Shown: positions 7,863 to 16,556, counted from the first letter of the stretch. The stretch is 64,000 bases of DNA from Lactococcus paracarnosus (GCF_006770285.1 NZ_CP017195.1:1798001-1862000); one strand, 5' to 3'. A program made the numbers and translations. Notes: generated by a model not told the origin, from the sequence alone.

Positions 7863-7892
7863 ATTATATCTTATTGGTCAGTGAAGGTCAAA
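7863..7892 (-). promoter_or_regulatory. clpP promoter with overlapping CtsR box
   Basis: On the minus strand TTGACC (7886-7891) and TATAAT (7863-7868) are 17 bases apart. On the plus strand 7876-7892 reads GGTCAGTGAAGGTCAAA, matching the CtsR tandem heptad GGTCAAA-N3-GGTCAAA with two mismatches in one half. The operator covers the -35 box and spacer, so repression by CtsR is expected. Confidence 0.85.
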
Positions 7893-7972
7893 TATTTAAC
7901 TTGCAATCACCAAGCTCAGTTAAACTCACTCTATTATATCAAAAAACAAGATTTTTGCTCTGTCCTAGCACT

Positions 7973-9409
7973 TTAGAGGTTGATAATCAGTAATTTTTCA
8001 CGCGTCATAGCATCAATCGTCCGTGAAATACCATGCACACCCATACCAGAATTTTTAACACCTAAGAATGGGAAGTGGTCAGGACCACGTTCTGTTCTAC
8101 CATTAATTTGGACAGAACCTGCTTCTATTTTTTCAGCAATCGCTGCTGCACGTGAAAAGTCTCTTGAAAAGACTGAGGCTTGCAAGCCATATTCAGATTG
8201 GTTGGCAAGTTCAATCGCTTGGGCATCCGATGACACGCGAATAATTGGTAATACTGGGCCAAATGGTTCTTCCCAAGCTAGACGCATATCTGGCGTGACA
8301 TGGTCAAATAAGGTCGGATAAATCAAGTTATCTTCCCGTTTATTGCCAACAAGTAGGGTCGCACCATCAGCGATGGCATCTGTTATCAAGCCTTCAACAT
8401 AATCAGCTGATCCTTTATTGATTAATGGCACAATCACTGGATTATCAATCGGCATACCGACTGTCAGTTTTTCAACTTCGCCTTTTAATTTGGCAACAAG
8501 TTCGTCTGCTACAGCTTCATTCACCAAGACGCGCTTGATCGCTGTACAACGTTGACCAGAATAGCTAAAGGCACCACTCATGATTTCAAACACTGCCTTA
8601 TCGATATCCGCATCTTCACAGACAATCGCAGGATCTTTACCGCCTAATTCTAAAACCATCGGTTTCATCGTTGAAAAGCTAGATAGATGACGACCAGTTG
8701 TCGCACCACCTGTGAAGGAAATCATATCAATTCCCTCATGCTCACTGACATAGTCCCCAATATCAGACCCTTTACCAGTCAGTAACTGTAAAATGTCAGC
8801 TGGGAACCCAACTTTGTCAAATGACTCGATAATTTTGACAGCAGAAATGGCACCCTGTGTTGCTGGTTTGAAGACAACTGCATTACCAGAAATCAAAGCT
8901 GGTGCTATTTTAGCAACAGATAGGTTCACCGGATAGTTAAAAGGTGAAATTGCAAGCACTGTCCCTAAAGGAATACGTTTAATAATCGCAATCTTATTTT
9001 TCGACCCACCAGGATAGTTTTGTCCTGACATCGACGTGTCATTTGTATGAATATACTCTTGTACCGTATAGCGGATAAACTCCGCAGTTCTGGTGACTTC
9101 TTTAACCGCATCGTTCCATGTCTTACCGACTTCTTGCATGATGATTTCTGCAATCTCATGTGCATCAATCTCAAGTTGATCTGCCCATTTGTTTAACAAG
9201 TCAGCACGCTTAAATAAATCAAGGTCTGCCCAGTCTTTTTGTGCTTTTTTTGTCGCAGCAATCGCTAAATCGGCTTCTGCTTTTGAAATAGCCTGTACAC
9301 GACCAACAATCGTTTGCTCATAGGGACAGTCGATATCAATCAAGTTCCCAGAAGTTGAGGTAACAAATTTACCACCAACGTAATACTTATATGTGTTAAT
9401 TTCAGACAT
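7973..9409 (-). CDS. gapN: NADP-dependent non-phosphorylating glyceraldehyde-3-phosphate dehydrogenase
   Basis: GapN oxidises glyceraldehyde 3-phosphate directly to 3-phosphoglycerate and makes NADPH. The aldehyde-dehydrogenase fold shows SPFNYPVNL, FTGGATTGRH, the catalytic Glu in LELGGKDP and the catalytic Cys in SGQRCTAIKR near residue 284. The segment NGRTERGPDHFPF near the C-terminus is typical of GapN. The 478-residue length agrees. It stands alone with a strong promoter 170 bases upstream and a 14-base palindrome in its leader. Confidence 0.93.
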   Translation of the reverse strand: MSEINTYKYYVGGKFVTSTSGNLIDIDCPYEQTIVGRVQAISKAEADLAIAATKKAQKDWADLDLFKRADLLNKWADQLEIDAHEIAEIIMQEVGKTWNDAVKEVTRTAEFIRYTVQEYIHTNDTSMSGQNYPGGSKNKIAIIKRIPLGTVLAISPFNYPVNLSVAKIAPALISGNAVVFKPATQGAISAVKIIESFDKVGFPADILQLLTGKGSDIGDYVSEHEGIDMISFTGGATTGRHLSSFSTMKPMVLELGGKDPAIVCEDADIDKAVFEIMSGAFSYSGQRCTAIKRVLVNEAVADELVAKLKGEVEKLTVGMPIDNPVIVPLINKGSADYVEGLITDAIADGATLLVGNKREDNLIYPTLFDHVTPDMRLAWEEPFGPVLPIIRVSSDAQAIELANQSEYGLQASVFSRDFSRAAAIAEKIEAGSVQINGRTERGPDHFPFLGVKNSGMGVHGISRTIDAMTREKLLIINL

Positions 9410-9516
9410 TTTTTCTCCTTTATATCTACCAATTACCCATGTCTAGATGACAAAACAACACGATTTCAAATACAGTCTTGAAGTCTCATCTAGCCATTTA
9501 TTTCGCGGTCATTAAA

Positions 9517-9530
9517 GCCTGAATTCAGGC
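9517..9530. repeat. Perfect 14-base palindrome in the gapN leader
   Basis: GCCTGAATTCAGGC lies about 50 bases downstream of the predicted gapN transcription start. It could be an operator or a small hairpin; no long T-run follows on the minus strand. Confidence 0.5.
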
Positions 9531-9577
9531 AAAAAAACTCCCCTATGGCATAACCGGTCATTTTGGTATTAACTGCT

Positions 9578-9606
9578 ATTGTAAAATAATTCACAGCTTT
9601 TGTCAA
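9578..9606 (-). promoter_or_regulatory. gapN promoter
   Basis: TTGACA (9601-9606) and TACAAT (9578-9583) on the minus strand with a 17-base spacer. The leader is about 160 bases. The remaining gene-free DNA up to 9762 holds no coding frame that I can support. Confidence 0.85.
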
Positions 9607-9762
9607 CGTAATTGTCTGAAAATTCATGTTATTACTGATGTACTAGGAGATGCGAATCAGCCTATTAAGCTAGTCGTATCAACACCTAGGTAGAATCTTC
9701 AGAAGATGGGCTTATCCCCTGACGCATCCCTACCTTATCGACAGGTGTATCTCTACTCTGAA

Positions 9763-10458
9763 TCATAGCTTATCAGCAAGTTCCTGCAAATCATTACCGA
9801 CACCAAAAAGTGTCAACTGTGCTAATGCTGCATCAGAGAATTGCGCGTTAAAGCTTTTATCTGGAACAAGAAATACCATTAGACCCGCTTTTGTGGCAGA
9901 AAGGGCGCCAGTAAAAGAATCTTCTACTGCAAGTGCTTGAGAATCCTCAACACCTAATTTTGCTAGAGCTGCTAAATAAGGATCTGGTAGTGGTTTATGT
10001 GCCATCACCTCATCTCCAAAAACATGCACATCAAAATAGGTCAATAAGTCAGCATTTTCAAGTAAGGGAATCGCTCTGCTACTAACGGTTGAGCTGACAA
10101 CGGCAAGCTTCAAACCTTTTTTCTTGGCCGCTTGTAAAACAGCATGCGCACCTGATTTGATCGGAATTTTGTCAGCAGTCATTTGTGATAAAATGTAGGT
10201 TTCACGCGCTTGCCGAATGTCACTTACCATAGCGTCACCCAGGTCTGCTGCTAAAAGTTTACGCGTTTGTAGCCAGGACAAGCCTGACCAAGCAGCCAAA
10301 TCATAAGCATTTTTATCAATCCCCATCTTTTCAAAGGCATCAAGCCAGCCATCACGATAGGTATGTTCTGTATCAAGCAAAAGACCATCTAAGTCAAAGC
10401 AGATTGCCCTTAGATGATGTTTGCCATATTCACATTCTGTTTGATTAATAATCGTCAT
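9763..10458 (-). CDS. HAD-superfamily phosphatase, beta-phosphoglucomutase-like
   Basis: The haloacid-dehalogenase motifs are all present: DLDGLLLDTE (nucleophile Asp22, acid Asp24), VVSST, the Lys in HKPLPDPYL and VEDSFTGALSA. The cap is of the helical phosphoglucomutase/phosphatase type. It is the last gene of a mannose-family PTS operon and overlaps the EIIA gene by 14 bases, so it probably removes or moves phosphate on a sugar phosphate made by that PTS (inference). The long hydrophilic start before the first strand suggests that a start inside the EIIA overlap is right, but an alternative nearby is possible. Confidence 0.85.
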   Translation of the reverse strand: MTIINQTECEYGKHHLRAICFDLDGLLLDTEHTYRDGWLDAFEKMGIDKNAYDLAAWSGLSWLQTRKLLAADLGDAMVSDIRQARETYILSQMTADKIPIKSGAHAVLQAAKKKGLKLAVVSSTVSSRAIPLLENADLLTYFDVHVFGDEVMAHKPLPDPYLAALAKLGVEDSQALAVEDSFTGALSATKAGLMVFLVPDKSFNAQFSDAALAQLTLFGVGNDLQELADKL

Positions 10459-10897
10459 CTTCTGTCACGCCATTGTCAAGTGATTCAAGTAAGTCTGAAA
10501 TAGGTTCTTGAATGCCATCGCGACCAGCCAAAACCGCTTGTTTCGCTAGATTTTCAACAGAGGTTTCGACTGAGCGCATCCCTAGACTTTCGATGATCAT
10601 CGGTAGATTTAGACCAGTCACAACTCGAACTTCACTATCAGCTTCCTTAAAAGCAGGATAAAGTTTCATTGCCGCATTATAAGGTGAAGCCCCAAACAAA
10701 TCGACAAATGCCAGTACTCCATCACCTGTATCGACCGCTTTTATTTTAGCTGCAACATCATCTTTGAATGCTTCAAATGCTTGACCTGCCACCAAAGCGC
10801 TTGTTTCAAACTGTTCTGGCTGACCAAATATTAACTCAACACTATCTTTAACGCCTTCAGCCATCTTACCATGACTCACGACTATCATCCCAATCAT
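10445..10897 (-). CDS. PTS mannose-family EIIA component
   Basis: EIIA accepts phosphate from HPr and passes it to EIIB. The active His9 is in VVSHGKMAEG; VAFVDLFGASPYNA-like sequence (LAFVDLFGASPYNAAM) is conserved in the EIIA-Man fold. At 150 residues it is a free-standing domain. It overlaps EIIB by four bases (ATGA type) upstream and the HAD gene downstream. The acidic tail GVTEDDDY recalls the tail of the EIIC of the same operon. Confidence 0.92.
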   Translation of the reverse strand: MIGMIVVSHGKMAEGVKDSVELIFGQPEQFETSALVAGQAFEAFKDDVAAKIKAVDTGDGVLAFVDLFGASPYNAAMKLYPAFKEADSEVRVVTGLNLPMIIESLGMRSVETSVENLAKQAVLAGRDGIQEPISDLLESLDNGVTEDDDY

Positions 10898-11403
10898 GAT
10901 TTTTCCCCACTTTCCACGATTTTAGCTGCGTCTTTGAGCGACACCTTTTTAGAAGACGGAATCGCTTGAAAATAAATATGTGTGCCAAATTTTGCTTCGA
11001 TGTCAAGCAAGCGATTCAATTGCTCTCGTGTTATAGCAACTTCTTTGATAATCGGGATTAACCCTGGTCGTTGCGGGATACCACCGAGATTTAGCTCATC
11101 AATCGGCACGCCACTTTCAATAAGCGTTGCCATGGCTTCTATCGTTTTGGTTAAGAGAATGACATTATAGTTATCATATTGCCGATCCTGCCAATAGCGA
11201 ACAGCGCCTTCTTCCTTCAATACACGAACTTTTAGTCCTGTCCGACCACCAGCGCCTAAGATGATATTTTTTGTAAACTCATCATGCGCCGCAGCATCAT
11301 CGGCCACGAATATGGCATTAGCACCAGCCGATTTTGATAGATTCGTCATTACTTGTCCATGAATCAAGCGTGCATCAACACGCGCAATTACAACTTTACC
11401 CAT
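10894..11403 (-). CDS. PTS mannose-family EIIB component
   Basis: EIIB carries the phosphohistidine that phosphorylates the incoming sugar. RVDARLIHGQV holds the active His15, and the remaining 169 residues follow the EIIB-Man/sorbose pattern (LNLGGIPQRPG). It sits between EIID and EIIA, with a 27-base gap to EIID. Substrate is discussed under the gnd gene. Confidence 0.93.
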   Translation of the reverse strand: MGKVVIARVDARLIHGQVMTNLSKSAGANAIFVADDAAAHDEFTKNIILGAGGRTGLKVRVLKEEGAVRYWQDRQYDNYNVILLTKTIEAMATLIESGVPIDELNLGGIPQRPGLIPIIKEVAITREQLNRLLDIEAKFGTHIYFQAIPSSKKVSLKDAAKIVESGEKS

Positions 11404-11430
11404 GATTATTTCTCCATTTTTCTTTTTTAA

Positions 11431-12291
11431 TTATAAGATACCGATACCAGCTAAAACACCTAAGATGATTGTCAGACCAATCAAGGCCTTGGTCACGTTC
11501 ATACCTTTACGTGTGAAGAAGAGATAAACGCCAGCAACGACTGCTAACGGCAAGAGGCCAGGCATGATTTTATCTAATATGTCTTGAATGACAAATTCCT
11601 TACCTGATAGATTGAACTTCAAGCTTGAGCTGACTTTGACATAACTTGAAGCGAGAATCCCCATCATGAAGAGTCCCATGATAGATAAGCCCTCAATAAT
11701 GCCCTTCATCTTATCACCAACGATTTCACCCGCTGCTGTCCGACCAAGTTTATAGCCAAGTTGTGCAAAATAATTACCGATGCCAAGTTGGTAGAGTGAA
11801 AAGGCAATAAAGGGAAAGAGTGCACCGATCGCATTACCAGCTTGCGCCCAAGGAAGGGCAATGGCAATCAAAATGTATTGAATTGTTCCGGAATCGATGG
11901 CATCTCCAATACCTGCGAGCGCACCCATCAAGCCAGATTTTGTATTGTAGATCAAATCGTCATCGATCGTGATATCTTCTTGTTTATAAACTTCCTGTGC
12001 CCGTGCTTCTTCTAGCGATGCCATGATACCGGTGATTGTCCCACCACCCCAAGATAGCTGTGTATTGAAGAATAGCAGATGACGTTGATAAGCTTCTGCC
12101 TGATCTTTAGGATCCTTATAGAGTTTTTTGAGAACAGGTGTTAGGGCCCATGTGAGTGCTGGTGCCAAATACTTATCAAAAGAGTGGGCAATTTCTTGCG
12201 CAAAGTAGAATCTGACCCACGCGGTTCTGACATCTTTTTTAGTTAACTTTTCGGGTGCTAATTTTTCTGGTGTTTGTAGCTCATTTGTCAT
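11431..12291 (-). CDS. PTS mannose-family EIID membrane component
   Basis: EIID together with EIIC forms the membrane channel of mannose-family PTS. The sequence LLFFNTQLSWGGGTITGIMASLEEARA and the stretch GLMGALAGIGDAIDSGTIQ are diagnostic. The C-terminal part has hydrophobic segments (VVAGVYLFF, LIGLTIILGVLAGIG). The start at 12291 (MTNELQ) is chosen because GAGGAGG lies seven bases upstream; an earlier ATG at 12342 would overlap EIIC. The gene is the second of the PTS run IIC-IID-IIB-IIA. Confidence 0.92.
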   Translation of the reverse strand: MTNELQTPEKLAPEKLTKKDVRTAWVRFYFAQEIAHSFDKYLAPALTWALTPVLKKLYKDPKDQAEAYQRHLLFFNTQLSWGGGTITGIMASLEEARAQEVYKQEDITIDDDLIYNTKSGLMGALAGIGDAIDSGTIQYILIAIALPWAQAGNAIGALFPFIAFSLYQLGIGNYFAQLGYKLGRTAAGEIVGDKMKGIIEGLSIMGLFMMGILASSYVKVSSSLKFNLSGKEFVIQDILDKIMPGLLPLAVVAGVYLFFTRKGMNVTKALIGLTIILGVLAGIGIL

Positions 12292-12316
12292 TTTAAAACC
12301 TCCTCGTTCATCTTCA

Positions 12317-13153
12317 TCAATAATCATCGTCATCTTCATCAAACGTTACGCCTGAACCACCAGCATCTGAAGTCGCAGTGGCTGTTTTACTTCTAGCTTC
12401 TGTTGTTACGAGGACATAAATGAAGGCAATGATTGCACCAACAACCGCATACGTTACCATTGTAATGCCAAGACTTTTCAGCATAGTTGCCATAAAGTAT
12501 GCAAGCATGAAGAAGGCAATGTAACTTTTTTTACCGATCACATAAACAGTTACCGCGATACCAATCGCAGCCAAACCACCACCGATTACTTCTAAGATAT
12601 GAAAGATAATACCACCTGAGTTGGATTTAACAATATCGGCAATGACTGGTGTACCATAATACAATGTGACAAACATAAAGGGCACATAAAGTAGGAAAGC
12701 AACGATAATCGGCATCAAAATAATTGAGCGAAACATGCCTTTTGTATCTGCTGCTGCGGCATATTTTTCAGTGTATTTTTGTTGAATGATCGTATTAATG
12801 AAGAACCTAAATTGATAGAGATAAGACCCTAATAGACCAACGGGTACTGCGATAGCAATAGCAGCTTCTGGTTTCAGACCACCAAGTAGGGCAACTGGTA
12901 CAGCAACTGCTGCCGCAATCGCAGGCTCACTCGGCATTTGACCACCAGGTGAGAAAACACCCATATAGATCAGCTGAATTGCTGCAACTGTGATCATCGC
13001 ATCCGCAACCTGACCAAAAACGATCCCGACGACTAAACCTGTCATCATCGGTGTGAAACGAAGGGTTGTTGTTGCACCACCAAAGAATGATCGAGACATA
13101 ATCGCCGCAATCCAAAGGGCAATAGCAAGTGCTTGAAAGACTGTAACGTGCAT
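12317..13153 (-). CDS. PTS mannose-family EIIC membrane component
   Basis: The protein is a polytopic permease with the EIIC-Man pattern near the start (FQALAIALWIAAIM, then GVFSPGGQMPSEPAIAAA-type loop). The start at 13153 (MHVTVF) has an AAGGAGG Shine-Dalgarno; an upstream ATG at 13231 has none. The extreme C-terminus is GVTFDEDDDDY, an acidic tail absent from most EIIC proteins I know. About 118 bases separate it from gnd, with a weak promoter-like ATGACA and TATAGC, so it is probably cotranscribed with gnd. Confidence 0.9.
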   Translation of the reverse strand: MHVTVFQALAIALWIAAIMSRSFFGGATTTLRFTPMMTGLVVGIVFGQVADAMITVAAIQLIYMGVFSPGGQMPSEPAIAAAVAVPVALLGGLKPEAAIAIAVPVGLLGSYLYQFRFFINTIIQQKYTEKYAAAADTKGMFRSIILMPIIVAFLLYVPFMFVTLYYGTPVIADIVKSNSGGIIFHILEVIGGGLAAIGIAVTVYVIGKKSYIAFFMLAYFMATMLKSLGITMVTYAVVGAIIAFIYVLVTTEARSKTATATSDAGGSGVTFDEDDDDY

Positions 13154-13270
13154 AATTTCCTCCTTGCGATAGTAGAAATCGCTTATATTTAGATAATAAT
13201 TGCTATAAAATAACTCAGCTATTTTTGTCATGCCTAATAACTTTAGCTTGAGCCAGTATACTTAATCCAG

Positions 13271-14167
13271 TCACTTCATTTTCACCGCATGACCACCAAA
13301 TTCATTTCTGAGGGACGCAACGACTTTCCCAGTAAAGGTATCCGCTTCTAAGGATCTATACCGCATCATCAAGGAAGAGGTAATAATCGGCATCGGTACA
13401 CCTAATCTCAGCCCTTCTTCGACTGTCCATCGTCCTTCTCCAGAGCTATACATGACCCCATCGATATTTGATAACTTATTGTTTTTGCTGAAAGCCGAGT
13501 AGGCCAATTCCATTAACCATGACCGAATCACTGACCCGTGATTCCACATATTTGCTACTTGGGCATTATCATAGGTATAAGGACTTTTTTCTAACAGTTC
13601 AAACCCTTCACCGATAGCGCCCATCATGCCATACTCGATCCCATTATGGACCATCTTCAAGTAGTGGCCACTTCCTGGAGCACCCGTAAATAAATAACCT
13701 TCTGACTGAGAAATCTTCTCAAAAATAGCTTCAATTCTTGGAAAAACAGACTCATTCCCACCAATCATAAAGTTACCCCCATGTAAGGCACCTTCCTGAC
13801 CACCGGAGCTACCGACATCAAAGAAGTGAATGCCTTTAGCCTCAGCTAATTGATAGTTGTCAATAGAATCTTGATAAAATGAATTCCCACCATCGATTAG
13901 GATATCATCCGCAGACATTAAGGCTAGCAAGTCAAGTACGAGTTGCTTTGTGATCTTTCCTGCTGGTACCATCAACCACACAACACGTGGTTTTGGTAAC
14001 GCTTTCATTAATTGGTCTAAACTATGACTACCTGTTACACCAATCGCTTCTGCTTCTGATACAAGTTGCTCAGAAATGTCATAAGCTACAACTTGCACGT
14101 CATTACTATGTAAATTATTTACAAGGTTTAATCCCATCTTTCCTAGACCAATCATGCCTACTTTCAT
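13271..14167 (-). CDS. 6-phosphogluconate dehydrogenase, short NAD-type (GntZ/YqeC-like)
   Basis: The enzyme oxidises and decarboxylates 6-phosphogluconate to ribulose 5-phosphate. It shows the Rossmann motif GLGKMG, an Asp after the second strand (VVAYDIS, suggesting NAD rather than NADP), DGGNSFYQDS and GSGHYLKMVHNGIEYG. At 298 residues from the ATG at 14167 it is the short form, which lacks the long C-terminal part of the housekeeping NADP enzyme. Directly followed by a mannose-family PTS and divergent from an RpiR regulator, it suggests a gluconate PTS whose product, 6-phosphogluconate, is its substrate (inference; such a PTS is known in Enterococcus). Confidence 0.88.
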   Translation of the reverse strand: MKVGMIGLGKMGLNLVNNLHSNDVQVVAYDISEQLVSEAEAIGVTGSHSLDQLMKALPKPRVVWLMVPAGKITKQLVLDLLALMSADDILIDGGNSFYQDSIDNYQLAEAKGIHFFDVGSSGGQEGALHGGNFMIGGNESVFPRIEAIFEKISQSEGYLFTGAPGSGHYLKMVHNGIEYGMMGAIGEGFELLEKSPYTYDNAQVANMWNHGSVIRSWLMELAYSAFSKNNKLSNIDGVMYSSGEGRWTVEEGLRLGVPMPIITSSLMMRYRSLEADTFTGKVVASLRNEFGGHAVKMK

Positions 14168-14198
14168 GATGTACCTGCTTTCCTTATTTGATAACTCA

Positions 14199-14227
14199 AG
14201 TATAAGTAATTTTATTACATTTGTCAA
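14199..14227 (-). promoter_or_regulatory. gnd-PTS promoter with palindrome in the spacer
   Basis: TTGACA (14222-14227) and TATACT (14199-14204) on the minus strand are 17 bases apart. The spacer carries the perfect palindrome GTAATTTTATTAC (14206-14218), a likely binding site for the divergent RpiR regulator. Further TGTAA/TTACA half-sites lie upstream at 14231-14260. Confidence 0.8.
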
Positions 14228-14395
14228 GTATTTACTGTAACTATTTTACATTATCTGTAAAAAAATATCTTTAATGGCTAGTTCTAGCATTCCAATTAAT
14301 ACCAAATATGTCAAAAAAGCTTTAAATAAATGACTTTACCTAAATTTCTATACGTTTATAATCTATCCCGACTATTAAAAACTATCTTTAAATAA

Positions 14396-14431
14396 TGTAA
14401 TTAAGTATCTTTTACGATAAAATTAATTACA
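14396..14431. promoter_or_regulatory. Inverted repeat upstream of rpiR, candidate operator
   Basis: TGTAATTAA (14396-14404) and TTAATTACA (14423-14431) are perfect 9-base arms with an 18-base centre that itself has TATC/GATA. A TATAAT box (14438-14443) follows, with no clear -35 box. The arms share the TGTAAT core with the palindrome in the gnd promoter. Confidence 0.6.
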
Positions 14432-14483
14432 AAGGTGTATAATATAATCATCAGATAAAATAGAAAAATAAGAGGTAGCTGTT

Positions 14484-15326
14484 ATGAGTATCGAATTTCA
14501 AAGTAGAATTAAAATTTACTATCACGATTTGAGTAACAAGGAGAAATCCTTAGCTGATTATTTATTGAAAGAAAGTGAGATTGCCAGTAGACAGTCTATT
14601 CATGACTTATCAGCTAAAATCGGCATTTCTGTCGCAACAACATCACGGTTCGCTAAGAAAATAGGCTATAAAAATTTTCAAGAGATGCGCCTCTCTCTCA
14701 GTAACAACAAATCTGCTGGTCATTCTTTCTTCACCTCGATCAATGAAGATGATACACTTTTGAATATCGCCAGTAAAACCTTTAATACGAACATCGCCTC
14801 TCTTCAAGCAACAGGTAGCATGCTATCGGAAAATACGTTAGAAAAGGCCTATAAACTACTGCAAAACGCCAATACATTAGCCCTTTTTGGACTTGGTGGC
14901 TCAAGTGTCGTGACACTTGAAGCCTATCATAAATTTCTGAGAACACCACTTAAATGTTTTTACAACCAAGATTATCACATCCAGCTGATGAGCGCTGCGA
15001 CATTAAATGAAAACGATGTTGCCCTCGTCGTATCTCATACTGGTCGCAATAGAGAGATTTTGGAAATTGTTAGTATTTTGCAGAGTAACCAAGTCCCCAT
15101 TATTTCCATCACAAGTTCGCCTTCGTCACCCCTTGCCCAAAAAAGCACCGTTACACTCCTATCTATTTCTGAGGAGACTAGCTATCGGCCCGAATCCATC
15201 TCCTCTACAGTCGCCCAATTAACGATTGTTGATGCCTTGTTCATGCTTTATGCTAGCCATCAAAAGGCAGATGCTGTTAAAACGATTGAAAAAATTCGTG
15301 AAGTCATCAAGACAACAAGAGTATAG
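14484..15326 (+). CDS. RpiR/MurR-family regulator, probable gluconate operon control
   Basis: An N-terminal helix-turn-helix (SIHDLSAKIGISVATTSRFAKKIGY) is joined to a SIS sugar-phosphate-binding domain from about residue 105 (ALFGLGGSS, VSHTGRNREIL). Such regulators sense phosphosugars. It is divergent from gnd-PTS with a shared 316-base region that contains TGTAAT-type inverted repeats, so it most likely controls that operon, perhaps in response to 6-phosphogluconate (inference). An AGAGG Shine-Dalgarno precedes the ATG. A strong terminator follows. Confidence 0.88.
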   Translation: MSIEFQSRIKIYYHDLSNKEKSLADYLLKESEIASRQSIHDLSAKIGISVATTSRFAKKIGYKNFQEMRLSLSNNKSAGHSFFTSINEDDTLLNIASKTFNTNIASLQATGSMLSENTLEKAYKLLQNANTLALFGLGGSSVVTLEAYHKFLRTPLKCFYNQDYHIQLMSAATLNENDVALVVSHTGRNREILEIVSILQSNQVPIISITSSPSSPLAQKSTVTLLSISEETSYRPESISSTVAQLTIVDALFMLYASHQKADAVKTIEKIREVIKTTRV

Positions 15327-15351
15327 GGAGTTGACTAAAATTGATCGTATC

Positions 15352-15380
15352 AAAAAAGCATCTACAAAAGATGCTTTTTT
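15352..15380. terminator. Bidirectional terminator between rpiR and ispH
   Basis: A 12-bp perfect stem AAAAAAGCATCT/AGATGCTTTTTT with a 5-base loop serves both convergent genes. Confidence 0.9.
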
Positions 15381-15447
15381 GTTTTTATTAGGGAATACTT
15401 TGATAGGTGCCAGTTTATCACTTAGCTTTTTATGCTTATTTTTTTCT

Positions 15448-16452
15448 TTAAGTTCTACTGCTACCTTCAAACGCTTGCTTTCTTAGTTCTGCTAATCTAT
15501 TTTCACGTTTCTTAGTCAAATCACGGACAGCACCACGCGGAATGATATCCTCAAAGGTGACTTTACTGCTTGGAATATACCCATCAAACTGTTTTAAATA
15601 GGTCATCACTTCCCTGACGATGGCCGTTGGCGTTGAGGCACCAGCAGTTACAGCTACTGTAGATGTATCATCAAACCCGTCAAACCAGTCAGCTTTGATT
15701 TCTGATACATCGGCTATCCGGTGTGCCGGAACACCTGCTTGCTTCTCAGAAACTTCAGCAAGTCGATTGGTATTGTTTGACCGTGGATCACCAACGACGA
15801 TGGTCAGATCACACCCGACTGCCTGTTCAGCAACAGCTAGCTGGCGTTCATTCGTCGCCTGACAGATGTCACTATGCTCAACCACCTGCGGAAATTTTAC
15901 ATGTACGGCCTGCATGATGTCGCCCACATCCCAGATACTCATGGTGGTTTGATTGGTCATAAATAGCTTGCCGGTCAACTCAAGATTTTCTAAATCTTTC
16001 AAGGTTGACAAGAGGTGAATTTTTTCAGGATCAATTCCCAATACCCCTTCAGGCTCTGGGTGACCTTTTTTACCGATATAGATAATTTGATAGCCATCTG
16101 CTAAGCGTTTTTTGACGATCTCATGGGTAATCAGAACATCAGGACAACTGGCATCTACTACCGTCAACCCCTTTTCATCAGCGCGTTTTCTGACAGCATC
16201 TGAAATACCATGTGCTGTAAAAATGACAGTCCCATGATCGATTTGCTCTAGAATTGTCAATCTATTTTCACCATCAATCGTCTTGACACCAATTTTTTCA
16301 AGACTTTCCGTTACATGATGGTTATGGACAATCATGCCTAGAATATAGATTGGTCGTGGTAAATCTGGACTTTTAGACACATTTTTGGCGATGACCATAG
16401 CGTCCACAACACCATAGCAATAGCCCATAGGTGTAATATGTTTAATCTTCAT
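15448..16452 (-). CDS. ispH: 4-hydroxy-3-methylbut-2-enyl diphosphate reductase (LytB)
   Basis: IspH is the last enzyme of the MEP isoprenoid route and uses a [4Fe-4S] cluster. The three cluster cysteines are Cys12 (GYCYGV), Cys103 (ASCPD) and Cys197 (ICQATN), and TAHG and the TNQTTMS block are intact. The 334-residue length is normal for the Bacillus-type enzyme. The start has no Shine-Dalgarno and a TATAAA box lies only eight bases upstream (16461-16466). No other MEP or mevalonate gene is present in the window. The C-terminal 25 residues are lysine/arginine rich. Confidence 0.93.
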   Translation of the reverse strand: MKIKHITPMGYCYGVVDAMVIAKNVSKSPDLPRPIYILGMIVHNHHVTESLEKIGVKTIDGENRLTILEQIDHGTVIFTAHGISDAVRKRADEKGLTVVDASCPDVLITHEIVKKRLADGYQIIYIGKKGHPEPEGVLGIDPEKIHLLSTLKDLENLELTGKLFMTNQTTMSIWDVGDIMQAVHVKFPQVVEHSDICQATNERQLAVAEQAVGCDLTIVVGDPRSNNTNRLAEVSEKQAGVPAHRIADVSEIKADWFDGFDDTSTVAVTAGASTPTAIVREVMTYLKQFDGYIPSSKVTFEDIIPRGAVRDLTKKRENRLAELRKQAFEGSSRT

Positions 16453-16556
16453 AAGATATTTTTATACCCGGTTTCATTTTTTGATAATACCGATTTTTTT
16501 TTCGATAGTATAATAGTATTATAAACTATTTACAAGACTTTTTGGAGGATACTTAC

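Noticed and set aside
16470..16540. TATAAT-rich palindrome upstream of cysK as promoter/operator
   Set aside because: No -35 box at proper distance and the palindrome is imperfect in AT-rich DNA; left unannotated.
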